Positions 12,769 to 22,612 of a stretch of 64,000 bases of DNA are shown piece after piece (within the stretch, counting starts at the first letter, position 1; the number at the start of each line of letters is the position of its first letter). Source of the stretch: Stenopsyche tienmushanensis (taxonomy: Eukaryota > Arthropoda > Insecta > Trichoptera > Stenopsychidae). The position numbers were made by a program, and so were the translations under genes. The stretch is from NCBI GenBank assembly GCA_008973525.1, contig WACJ01000367.1, positions 186,001 through 250,000 of the forward strand, read 5' to 3'. The notes below the pieces were generated by a model that did no database searches, was not told the origin of the DNA, and worked only from the letters and a program-made list of their open reading frames with translations.

Positions 12769-12992
12769 GCTTCCATGATCGTACAGATGGCCCTGGGTAC
12801 GCATTTATCGCCGAAAAACCGCAAAAAGCCCTAAAAAGGGACGGAGTTGTCACAAGGTCTGTGTGTCCAATCGGTCCGCTTTTCAGATCGTTGACATGAA
12901 AAATTAACGCCTCGCAATCGAGCGCTATACACGAACATGTCTACAGAACGATTACGAACTCTCATTACAAAACAAAGTTATCCGAAGAAGAC
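12769..12992 (-). repeat. Family X repeat, copy 2 (right inverted arm)
   Basis: Reverse complement of 9982-10205 with scattered differences and small indels. The outermost shared block is GTTATCCGAAGAAG at about 12977-12990 against CTTCTTCGGATAAC at about 9984-9997. Same element ends or two insertions in opposite orientation cannot be told apart from one sequence. Confidence 0.8.
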
Positions 12993-13099
12993 TGATGGGG
13001 TCGGTTGTTTAAATTTCACAATCGATCGAAAATATTTTTGTCCTTATTTTATTGTGGACTTATACGGCCCTGAGTTTGATGAAAAATAAGCATTTGATT

Positions 13100-13330
13100 T
13101 TAAAAAAGACGCGCAGGAGGTGGGAGTTGGAAGGGAGTCATCGGTTGGCCTTGGCTGCGGGAAGACGCCCTTCTCGCAGCCTAGAGAAGAGAATATTTTT
13201 GTTCGCCGCCCATCCATCTCCATCCATTCGTCCGGCTATATATGATCCAAAAGAAAGACGCGTTAGCGTCGCTATCCTGACGAGCGTGGAAACGGGGAGC
13301 CGCCCGGGAACTCTGCTCCGAGAGCGCCCA
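13100..13330 (+). repeat. Family Y repeat, copy 3, with strong hairpin
   Basis: Carries CGCAGGAGGTGGGAGTTGG, GTCATCGGTTGGCCTTGG and the hairpin GGCTGCGGGAAG-loop-CTTCTCGCAGCC. It continues with AGAGAAGAGAATATTTTTGTTCG-like and CGCCCATCCATC blocks, also found inverted at 61840-61930. Open frames on both strands across it (up to 110 codons) are a by-product of its local G+C and show no protein motif. Confidence 0.75.
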
Positions 13331-14859
13331 AAATGTCGCCGTAAATGTCGTGTAAAACCAAATGTCGATATAGATTCGACATAGGAGTTCATAGGACTAA
13401 CAAATAGAAAAAAGCAATGCATAAAATCAACTTTCCCTAGGAACTAAGAAGTTTCACTTCACTATATTCGTTTGCATTATCCTTTTATCCCACTTCTTTG
13501 ATAAAGAAGTCCACCTATCATTTGGAACAGCGAGTGACCATGAAAATGCATGAATCTGTCATAATTTGGGCCGCAATTATTAAAATCAGTTACGTTTTTG
13601 GGTTGGAGTCTGAAAATGAGAATGTTTGTGATATGATCTCTATATTCCTAAAATCCGAATCTTACCTTCCTCGTTTAAAAGCTATTGGAATTGGATAAGA
13701 AATATGCTTATTCTAGATAGTCTATAGGCGTTCAATAAGTTCATCCCCAAAATTAGTGTTGTTATTCAATCCAAAGGTAACTAAATTCAAATTTAAGCTA
13801 ATTTTCGTTTCAAAAATAGATGTTTCTTTAATAGAAGTTGACCCATCATTTATTTGTCATGCTTCTTGTGCATGTGAGTAAATTGAAAAGTTAAATTTTA
13901 TTGTGCTTTAAGTGCGTGTAGCATGAAAAATGACGTCCGCCATTAAGTCCGATTAGGTTCCTTCGCATCGTACATAAGCCAAAAACAATTATACCAAAAG
14001 CACACCAGAACCTTTTTCGGTCATCCAATAATCAAAGTCATCAGATCACATCCAGCATTCTACTTTTTTGGCTCTTTGATTGATGTCGGTCATTCTTTTG
14101 TTGCTTCTTTTGCTTCTTCACGGTAACGATCCTGATTACCGACAGATCTCGCCGTTGAAAAGCCCCAACGCCTTCGAAAAAGCACACCACTTCTTAGAGG
14201 ACTCGAAAAAATATGACCGGTCTTATATCGGTCAGCGAGTTTTTTACGCCGTCGAGCCTCGCAGAATAAGAGACCATCCTGTTTTTCGACACACAGCCTC
14301 AAAAAAAGTCGAGAAAAAATAAAATACTTGGAGGATTGCATCAAAATTTTCATTCTATTTCGGTGCGTATGACGAACAAACACAATGGAACCTTGATCTA
14401 GAGATTATTTAACTATGAATGAATCATCGTAATTTTTTTCGCGGTACCGACAATATAATTGATATCATCACGCAATAATGGCTTATGTAACGAAACTCGT
14501 TCGGCAATTGGCGAAACTGGTATTGGAAGCATGCGATTTAAGGGCGTATCTTTTCATGACCTCAAAAAAGCTCGTCGTACGGACTGAAAAAATCGCTTAA
14601 TATTAATGTATGGCAATTTGTTTTTTTTTATCGACATGCGGTCCTTTGAATTATGTACTATATGGTTGAAAAACTGTTTGGGAAACACGTGGTCGTTGAA
14701 GATGTGTTTTCGCGGTGCTCAGTGAATATTGCGATCATGATGGCTGCTTTAGCATTAAAATTCAATTAGTCGTTAATACAAATCATTGTTCAATATTATG
14801 AGCATTGCTTGAAGATCTTAAGATCTCAAAAAATGTAACGATCTTCATAGGAGATTTTC
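13331..14859. other. Intergenic DNA, nothing recognised
   Basis: Includes two overlapping antiparallel open stretches around 14080-14383 (80 and 97 codons) with no recognised motif. Otherwise AT-rich unique-looking DNA. Confidence 0.45.
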
Positions 14860-14863
14860 TTAA

Positions 14864-15010
14864 TACATTCCTGTCGGGTTACGCAAATGTGCGTCTTTTA
14901 CATGTGCGGTATTATCGGTAGACACGGGAGACGCACATTTGCGTTTTTTGCCATTTGATTAATTGGCTTCAGGCGAAAAACAATGCTATGTGTAACCCGA
15001 TGGGAATGTA
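14864..15010. mobile_element. 147-bp TTAA-flanked miniature inverted-repeat element
   Basis: A TTAA at 14860-14863 and another at 15011-15014 flank a 147-bp body. The ends are inverted repeats of about 20 bp: TACATTCCTGTCGGGTTAC at the left against GTAACCCGATGGGAATGTA at the right, with two mismatches. Inside the left end a second inverted repeat appears: CGCAAATGTGCGTCT and, about 40 bp on, AGACGCACATTTGCG. TTAA duplication is the signature of piggyBac-type transposition, so this is probably mobilised by a piggyBac-family transposase. It encodes no protein. Confidence 0.85.
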
Positions 15011-15043
15011 TTAAATATAGATGATATTTCATTATATTATAAC

Positions 15044-15475
15044 CACTAGCGCATACCCGGCATGCGTTGCAATGTTACCTGCGCTTAATAATTATTTTAA
15101 AAGCAACGCAGTACTACAGTTACGTGATTTATTGCTTCAGGCCCCGTGTAGCGCGGGCTACACGTGGGCTAGGATCCAAAAGCATGGGCGCGCTCCCTTT
15201 CGCTTCGTGAGTAAAGTTCAACCATCGTATTACGTGCGCATCCTTCCTCTCCCCGTTTATTTTCACCAGACCAATATGCGCCAACATGGTGCATCCGCCA
15301 AACGCCTCGCAAAACAAACTGCGTATACAAACAATGTTTATACTAATTTAAAAACGTTCACAAATGTGCACACAATAAATCCCTAAAGTTTTGTTGCAAT
15401 CGGATGAACAGTATAGGAATGTATACGGAACAAACTAACACACCACAAACAGACATTCATTTTAATACATATAGA
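15044..15475 (+). repeat. Family V SINE-like repeat, copy 1
   Basis: Starts ACTAGCGCATACCCGGCATG and ends with GTTGCAATCGGATGAACAG, AACAAACTAAC, ACAGACATTCATTTT and ATACATATAGAT. The same start and end frame the copy at 48800-49169. This copy has a distinct central G+C-rich portion (15140-15310). The 3' TATATATAGAT-type end is like that of RTE-type LINEs or their short derivatives in insects, an inference from general appearance only. Confidence 0.65.
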
Positions 15476-15559
15476 TTAATAGAACAAGCTTATCGAAAAA
15501 TATTGATAAAAAATATAAGATCCACAAAAAATAAATAAAAATTAAATATGTTACAATAA

Positions 15560-15845
15560 AGTCGTTCGTATGTTTTGTTTGTTCGTATGTAATGTGCTGC
15601 CATACCGTTCATCAAATTGCAATAAAATTTCGTCCGCTTATTGCTAAGGATCGCGTGAGTAACATAAGCATAGTTTTAATATTTAAAAAAATCAATGTTT
15701 GTTTGTTCGTATTTAATGCGCTGCCACATCGTTCATCCGATTACAATAAAACTTTGTCAAATTATTGTTTATATTTGCGGGAATAATATAAGCATAGTAA
15801 AAATATTTTTTGTGTACGCAGTTGCATTGCAACGCATGCCGGATA
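15560..15845 (-). repeat. Family V SINE-like repeat, copy 2 (inverted)
   Basis: Reverse orientation. It contains two tandem units of GTTTGTTCGTAT..AATG(T/C)GCTGCCA followed by ATTGCAATAAAATTTCGTCC-type sequence, and ends with GCATTGCAACGCATGCCGG, the complement of the family start. With 15044-15475 it forms a tail-to-tail inverted pair. Confidence 0.7.
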
Positions 15846-15847
15846 AT

Positions 15848-15867
15848 CACTATATAATTATATAGTG
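15848..15867. repeat. Perfect 20-bp palindrome
   Basis: CACTATATAATTATATAGTG is a perfect 20-bp palindrome directly beside the 5' end of the inverted family V copy. It may be a composition accident in AT-rich DNA or an insertion-site remnant. Confidence 0.9.
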
Positions 15868-18022
15868 TGGAAGGCAATAGGATACCAACATATAAACATT
15901 TTTTTATCCATATCAAAATGTTCAATGGACGATAAAGGATATGGATTCTTAAAAATAAGGATGGATCTTTAATCGATTTGATCTTTAAGTCCAATATTAA
16001 ATTTCAATAAGTTTATAAGAAAATTGGTCTAATATCGATGCATATTTCTGTTGTATAAGCCACTTATCGTCTATTGATGATTGAGTGTTCTTAAAATATC
16101 TTTATTGTGCCTTCAAAGGTTCATAATTGGCGATGGAAAATGTCTGCGTAAAGCTTTCGTTGAAAATTGGTAAGCTCCCAATTGCTTAGAGTTACTTAAA
16201 ATTAACACAACGTCGAAGTTCAACGAACCGGCAAAATGCAACGAAGAACATGTGGCCGGGGAGATTCAAAATTTTTATTGCATTTTTGGGTTGCATTTTT
16301 TTGCTTTTTGCGTCGTTTTCACTTGCATCAGTCGCATCGCCATCTTCCGAGAATCAATCAACATAATGATCGCAGCAGCTCTTAAACATATTGTATATAT
16401 AATTTGCACGTGTAATAATGTGTATTAAATTACACTGACATTGACCAGACGGACGATTGTGACCGGTCGGAACCGGTTTTCGGGGCAATAAATTTTGAAG
16501 AAAAATGTCTACAATATTAGTGACATACATACATTAATTTGCCGGCGTCGTTGCATATTTATTAGCAATTATGAATGAGCGTTTACAGTTAGCTCGTTAG
16601 AGCGAGATAAGCTTTTATCTGCTCGCAGACCATTAGTCTGGAGTATGACAAGATGGCCTGGATACTTTGGTCCTTGCTGGGGTGTCGTTCTAGGTCATGC
16701 AGTTTCCGCACTGGACCAGCGATTTCCAATTGCGATTCAAGGCAACGTATGGGGTAATTGTGGCGTCATCAGACGATGTCGTGACGAGGCTATTAGGCAA
16801 GTTCCGAAGATATCCTATCTATTGTGTGATATTAATTGCGGCGATTATGGATTCTCGTATTGAGATTGATATACTCCCGCTAAGAGATTGGCAATCACTT
16901 GTATTTACGTCCGATCACGGTGTTTCGAAATTCTTCAAAAGTGAGACTACAATCATGAGATAATGATACATTCATCTTCTCGTGCGCAATATTTAAAATT
17001 ATAAATTAAAAATGTATTAGCCCATTTAAAAATCGAACACACAAACACACGTTATACAATTATTGCAAAAAATCCCTTAATATGAACATCGGTTAATTGA
17101 AGTGTTGGATGTATTGAATACCAATCATTTTCTTTGCCTGTATACATTGACCTCAGAGGAATACTTTGTTCAGCTCAATGTATTTTTTATTGTTCAACAT
17201 TTACATCGAAGGTCATGGATTATATTTTTCATTGTCAGGTTCCCTGACATGGGTCATCCTAAAAGTTTTGAGATTTTTTTGCATTGATTTTTGTAATCAT
17301 ACAAAATAATAAAATTACTTCTAAGCAACGAAATTATTTCGGCTTGCTGCCAAAATTTAATTTTATATTATCATGTTGTAACACGTGGAAAGACCAGGCC
17401 TTTCCGCGGCCAAGACGACTGGTCGGACCTTTGAAGATTCGCTTAGGACCAACTTAGATTAAACACGGAGAATTCAATACTGACTCATTGTGACCCTACC
17501 TCTTTTAAACACGACCTTTCTTAATATTCTATTGATGGTTTTCGAAAGTTTAACGTTCGTTCTGTTATCGCCCTTATCGCCTTCTGGAATGTTATTGTTA
17601 ACCTTAGTCTGGCATATGTGTCACGCTTTCACAAAACCCTATTATCCGTGTCGTTTCGATAATTAAGCCATGAGCATCCCTCTTATTTCTCTGAGGAATT
17701 TTATTTACAATTGACTTTCACCCATTGCCTTCCACACATGATAAAATTAGGGTGTGATCATTTAAATGCGACATTTTAAGCATGGGATTATTATGAATAC
17801 TGTGCGTGTGATTGCCAACCACATCTCCAGAAGATTTGAACCCAAGATAATTGAGTTCCTAGTCTGACCGCTTAAACGCGGGACTCCCTATAGGTACTAA
17901 TGATAAATGATTAATATTTTTATTTACAGAAAAAACGTCAAGAACCGGTGAATATTTAACTTAAACACAATAGATATGAAATATTTTCATCGTTGATTGA
18001 GAGATTGCCATTTATAAAATCC
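15868..18022. other. Intergenic DNA, nothing recognised
   Basis: A slightly G+C-richer block at about 16620-16960 has two overlapping open stretches (72 and 88 codons) without known motifs. No RNA gene or element termini seen. Confidence 0.45.
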
Positions 18023-18026
18023 TTAA

Positions 18027-18951
18027 CCCTCTGAGTAGTGGGCTAATCTTCATAGTCTTAGATGCTATATTTGCTTGTCAGCCACTTATCATCCGTACAA
18101 ATCCACTTATCTATCAGGATCGCAGAAGTGCGTATGAAGCTTATATTTAACACTCTCGTCGCCCAACGTGAATCAGTGTCATTTTTTCACGGGTCCTAAA
18201 TTCGATAGTCGGAGCATAACAGAGCGTATATTATTCACACATTATTATTAGTCGATGAATTTGGGTTAACGATTTATACAATCGTGCGATGTACGCAAGA
18301 AGCTCTCCGTCTTTGTCTCTCATGCACAGCCACCGAACTGCGAGACGTTTTATCCTTCTCTGGCTTCTCTGGAATTCGGACCCAACTCTGTTTTTTACCT
18401 CTTTAACTCTAACTAAAATTAACAGATAAAGACATAAAATTAAAGTAACTAAAACATACATATAATATGAATAAAATTATGTTTAAAGTAAAATATAACT
18501 TTATATTATGTTATCACCTATTCATTAAAATAATTCAAACACATGAGGTGATTTTGGACAATTAGTATTGAGGAGACTGGAGATCAAGAATATGTCAGTC
18601 CGTCAAACAGTCTCCGAAAAGCGAATCCAGAGTCTCACTGTTACGTATTTCTATAACGACTTACAAACGTCAACTTTACGAACGTCTTTCTATAATGTCT
18701 TTCAAATGACAACTGTCTAAATATCTTTCGAGATCGACCTCGAAATCTGCATTTCTACCCTAGTCTGCTCGCAGGACCCTTTTTATAATATGGTTGCCAT
18801 CTAGCCAATTTTTTGGTTTTTGTTAACTTGGTCAATCACAGATAAATCAACCAAATGTATCAATCTGCAATAAAAAAAATAGCTGGATTGCTTAGAATAT
18901 CGAATCGCTATTACGAGAAATTCCATTGATTCACGCACAGCGACGAATGTG
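18027..18951 (+). mobile_element. Family A TTAA-bounded element, copy 1, with family Z segment
   Basis: TTAA at 18023-18026 precedes CCCTCTGAGTAGTG, the family A head. The family blocks follow: TAGATGCTATATTTGCTTGT, CCACTTATCATCCGTACAAA, TATGAAGCTT and, near 18265-18310, GGGTTAACGATTTA and GATGTACGCAAGA. At 18594-18720 lies a family Z segment. The interval ends CACAGCGACGAATGTG followed by TTAA (18952-18955). If these two TTAA sites are its borders the element is 925 bp. The ends are not good inverted repeats of each other, so the right border is tentative. No coding potential. Confidence 0.6.
18594..18720 (-). repeat. Family Z repeat, copy 1
   Basis: About 85 percent identical by eye to the reverse complement of 32428-32552: TTCTATAACGACTTACAAACG, AACTTTACGAACG.CTTTCTATA and AATGACAACTGTCTAAA. 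In both places it lies a few hundred bases after a family A head. Confidence 0.8.
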
Positions 18952-18955
18952 TTAA

Positions 18956-20335
18956 GAAGAAGATAGCTGGTATGGAGAATTCAACACTATTGTATCATTT
19001 TTGAATTTTTTATAGCATAGAACACAAAAAACAATATCAATAAAATCGATCGCCTGATTTTATTGCTGCGAAGATAGACATGACATGACGCAATACTATT
19101 ATACATATAAACAAAACGCATGATTGCCTATCATACAGATTTGGCATTATGCATTCCGACAAGTGTTAATTTGGCAATCTGCAGCCTTCTTCTGACCGTG
19201 ACGATGCCGATTGTCCGATTTCTGATGATATCACTAACCGCCCTACCGTCCAAGATTGCTAACCTTCCAATCCTCATGAGCCCCATCAATCGGACTCGCG
19301 CCGGCAATAGAGATGGTCCGGCAAACAATTTTTTAGCGTATATTAAACACTGAAAAAATCTTTGGCATGAGTTGGAAGACCTCGCGTGTCAAAAAAATAT
19401 GTAATGAATCTATACATGAAGTGTTTAGTACCTATGGTGGCCTTCAATTAAACGTTAATATCGATGTGTATGTGGTAATTGCCGTACCTGCAAAAAGCCG
19501 AAGATTCTTCGGAAACATTTGGGACATAGCGCGGATAGACTTCTGAAAAAAAAGACAATTGGTTTTTTTTCGCTTACGAAGACGGTTCATAAAGATTCTC
19601 TTCGGGGAATTGAGTGGACCATTAAATATCGACACGTCGCACATACGAGCCATTAGGTCGCATTTGTTGCGGTTAGCAAATAAATGTATCCATATAGTGA
19701 GGTTTTTTTTGTTAAAATTTTCATGACACCCGCATTTAAGACATGCCAATAAATGGTTGAGGTGAGCTTTGTGTCATTACACCGACAGTGGATCGTAACC
19801 TTTTCTATTCATCGCTGTTTGGATGTCCTTCATTGAATTTTAATCTTATATTTGGTTATTACTTCTTCTTCTTAATGTGTGAAAATCTTCTTTTTTTTCT
19901 TCTTCATTTGGGTCCATTTTTTCGCAATTTTGTCCAAAAAATCCCATGAATTTATTGAGTAATGTATTATAACAATATTGACTCTTATAAAATTGAGTCT
20001 TTTCCAAATGGACCAGAGTTTAAATGCTTCCAATGTCAAGGATGGCCGATTTAAATACAATTTTTTTTAAAATTGTTTGAGTGTGTTATTAGTGATTATC
20101 GAAACGTATATCAACTACTTTTCCTTTTAAAGAAGCTAGAGATAGCAAAGACTCACGACTAGCCTTATCGGAATAAACGATGGTCTTACAGCTTCAATCA
20201 TGGCCATATTATGATCCCATCTTAGAAGTTCAGTAGAAGTGTAAATCAAAGAATTGCAGACATCAGGCACTATTGTATTATCCGATTTAAATTTGTTTTT
20301 GTGAAAAAAAAATCGTATCTGTAGGTATCGTAACT
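18956..20335. other. Intergenic DNA, nothing recognised
   Basis: No motif-bearing reading frame. A 101-codon minus-strand open stretch (19444-19749) and shorter ones show no conserved pattern. Confidence 0.45.
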
Positions 20336-20337
20336 TA

Positions 20338-20773
20338 ATAATTGCACGTCCCCAGACAAGGAAATCTATTGGTGTCAGATCTGGAGACCGTGCGAGCCAC
20401 GGACTAGAGCACGTCCCTAGGCAAAGAAATCCAGCGGTGTCAGATCTGAAAACAGTAGGAGCCACAACCCGTTCCAAATAAGCGGCTTTTTCACTTATCA
20501 GCGTCCCAATTAACACATTTCAGTCCGCTGTGTTTCACATGAAGTGCTGGCTGGAGTTCACTCAGACTCAGAAGTAATTTTATTTAAACCGATTGCACAA
20601 AATAATTATTTATTTATTAAAAAAATATATTGCAAAATACAAAAACATGCATGACGATTTAAAGGTGAAATTTTTCAAAATGTTGAGAAAAAATCCATTT
20701 CGATAACCCTGACACTTAGCAACATGTTGGTGGTTGGCAAAAAAAAATGTTGGTCCATGTGTCAAACACTCTG
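20338..20773 (-). mobile_element. Family M element with two 65-bp transposase-derived units and right arm
   Basis: Two units with the GTGTCAGATCTG anchor at 20372 and 20437 (65 bp apart) read on the minus strand as WLARSPDLTPIDFLVWG, the third-catalytic-aspartate block of a Tc1/mariner-type transposase. They are followed by the family M right arm (AATAAGCGGCTTTTTCACTT, GACGATTTAAAGGTGAAATTT, GGTCCATGTGTCAAACACTCTG), ending at a TA (20774-20775). No left arm is visible before 20338. The 126-codon minus-strand open stretch over the units is a fragment, not a transposase gene. Confidence 0.75.
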
Positions 20774-20990
20774 TATATGCGCTATGAAAAACCATGTCAA
20801 AATGGTTCCATAAAAAGGATTGCTTAAATCAAAGGGATCGTTCAAATCAAATATTCTGGATGTTGCATTCGAAAGTTAAAGTCAAGTCTTAGTTAAAATA
20901 TCATCGTTTTGCTGGCGTTAGTTTCGAATAACTGGGTCGTTCGTTCGTGGGGTTTAATATGGATTATTAATACTGAACGTATTGAACAAA

Positions 20991-21286
20991 TTTAATTTAA
21001 ACCTTTTTTTGTGCGGTGGATGTGCTCCGCGGAAAATCGCACAAAAGAAGCTATGACTTACATAAAAAAAGTGAAGATGCGTTCCATGGATTTTAAAAAC
21101 CGCATAACTTTGAAACAGTTATAAAAATTTTATTGAAAATCGCATAAAAAAAGTTAATAAAAAAACAGGAAAACAATAAGGCATTTCTTATTTTATCCAA
21201 AATATCTTTTAGAAATTAAAAAAAAAGAAAAAATTGCTTTAAAAAAACCGCATAACTTCGAAATCGCACAAAAAAAAGTTTGAGTG
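20991..21286. mobile_element. Family N TA-flanked miniature element, copy 1
   Basis: Begins near TTTAAACCTTTTTTTGTGCG and ends AAGTTTGAGTG followed by TA. Internal blocks (GTGCTCCGCGGAAAATCGCA, AACCGCATAACTTTGAAACAG, TATCCAAAATATCT) recur at 33990-34578. The left end is eroded. Short A-rich, non-coding body. Confidence 0.7.
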
Positions 21287-21299
21287 TATATGACTAAAT

Positions 21300-22430
21300 G
21301 AACGGATAAAATCAAAATATTTTTTGTAGCAGAACGAAAGAGGTTTACACAAGACAAAGACTAGGTTAAGCATGTTGGAATGATCTTTATTCAGTATTGT
21401 TTAATAACTTGTATTGGCTTGATTGATAGATAAAGGCGAGGCTCCCAGCTATGAGATACAAAGGTATATAACTCATGTTACAAAGGTTGAAATGAATGTT
21501 GATGCATAATAAAGGCGTACATTCACGTCTCGAAAGGGTTAAGAGGGTCGCTATCGCGCTATTAAAAGTGTATCAGTGATGGAAGCCAGGATGAAAGGCT
21601 CTGATCCCGGGTGGCAGTGGTGCAAAACGGCGGGTCGCGTGTCCCCAAGCCAACCTAACCCAGATGGTCAATGACACCGAGCGCCGGACGTGAACCGGAC
21701 ACCACGTTCCATGTGCTCCGCCACCGCTCCGACTTATTACACAAACAAGAAACGCATCCAACACGTGCTCGCATTATTATTGATGCGTTTATGCTTTTGA
21801 GCTGCAAATGATTCACGAGATTCGAAAATGGCCCGGGGACCGGACCACCATCGGCTCCACAACAATGACGATTTGCAACCAGGAATCTCTGCGAGGGTGT
21901 AATTATCTCGCTTATGCCATTGGATGAATGCTCTGCTCGTTGATGCTGTCAATTTGCGATGACATTCTATATTGATTAGCTGCAACAGGAGACCAGCTCG
22001 ATTGCATCTGATTACATGGACATGAGGTGGATTTGAATAAATGTATAATATTACGATGTAAGAATACAGCTTTTATTAATTCGTTGTGCCTGGGGTGGTT
22101 CTTCTATATTATCAAACTCTTGCTTGACACAATATATATTGTCTCAAAGTTAAACTCAGACACATGCTTATTATATAGCAAAGCACACTAAATTCACATG
22201 CAACTATTTTCGGGCAATAATCGGATCCCATCGGTGAAAAAAGGATACTCATCAAACAGGGAACCCATAACAATATATGTTACATAACACAAACATATTC
22301 ACATAAACACAGTAATTCAGCGTTAATTTTTGCGATGAAGGTCTTCGGTTTTTTTTGGAAATTAATTTATCGCTTTTTCATTGCTTTTGAATTTTAATCC
22401 CTTTAAGAGGTAAGACACAGAGTTGAGTCT
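21300..22430. other. Intergenic DNA, nothing recognised
   Basis: A G+C-rich block at about 21540-21770 stands out from the surroundings but its open stretches (63-82 codons, minus strand) lack known motifs and it matches nothing else in the window. Confidence 0.4.
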
Positions 22431-22434
22431 GAAT

Positions 22435-22612
22435 TCTAGGGAGTCGGAAGAGTCGTCGATTAGCCTTGGTTGCGGGAAGTCGTCCTTCCTACAGCCAGGT
22501 CTCTCTCTCGCGTGGAATAAATAGTTATTTAGAGAAGAGAGTCTTTCTATTCGACGCCCATCATTGGTCTAGCAACATCACGGCCCGATAAGAGAATGAG
22601 AATAATTAATAT
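22435..22612 (+). repeat. Family Y repeat, copy 4
   Basis: Contains GAGTCGGAAGAGTCGTCGAT, TAGCCTTGGTTGCGGGAAG, TCGTCCTTCCTACAGCC, a CTCTCTCTCGCGTGGAATAA block, TTAGAGAAGAGAGTCTTTC and TATTCGACGCCCATC. The hairpin arms are partly degraded. Same orientation as copy 3. Confidence 0.75.

Noticed and set aside
13052..13422. Overlapping open frames of 110 and 94 codons on opposite strands
   Set aside because: Both lie on family Y copy 3, a non-coding repeat with other copies that do not keep the frames.
20136..20516. 126-codon frame that includes WLARSPDLTPIDF
   Set aside because: Only the one transposase block is recognisable and it comes from a 65-bp tandem unit; not a transposase gene.
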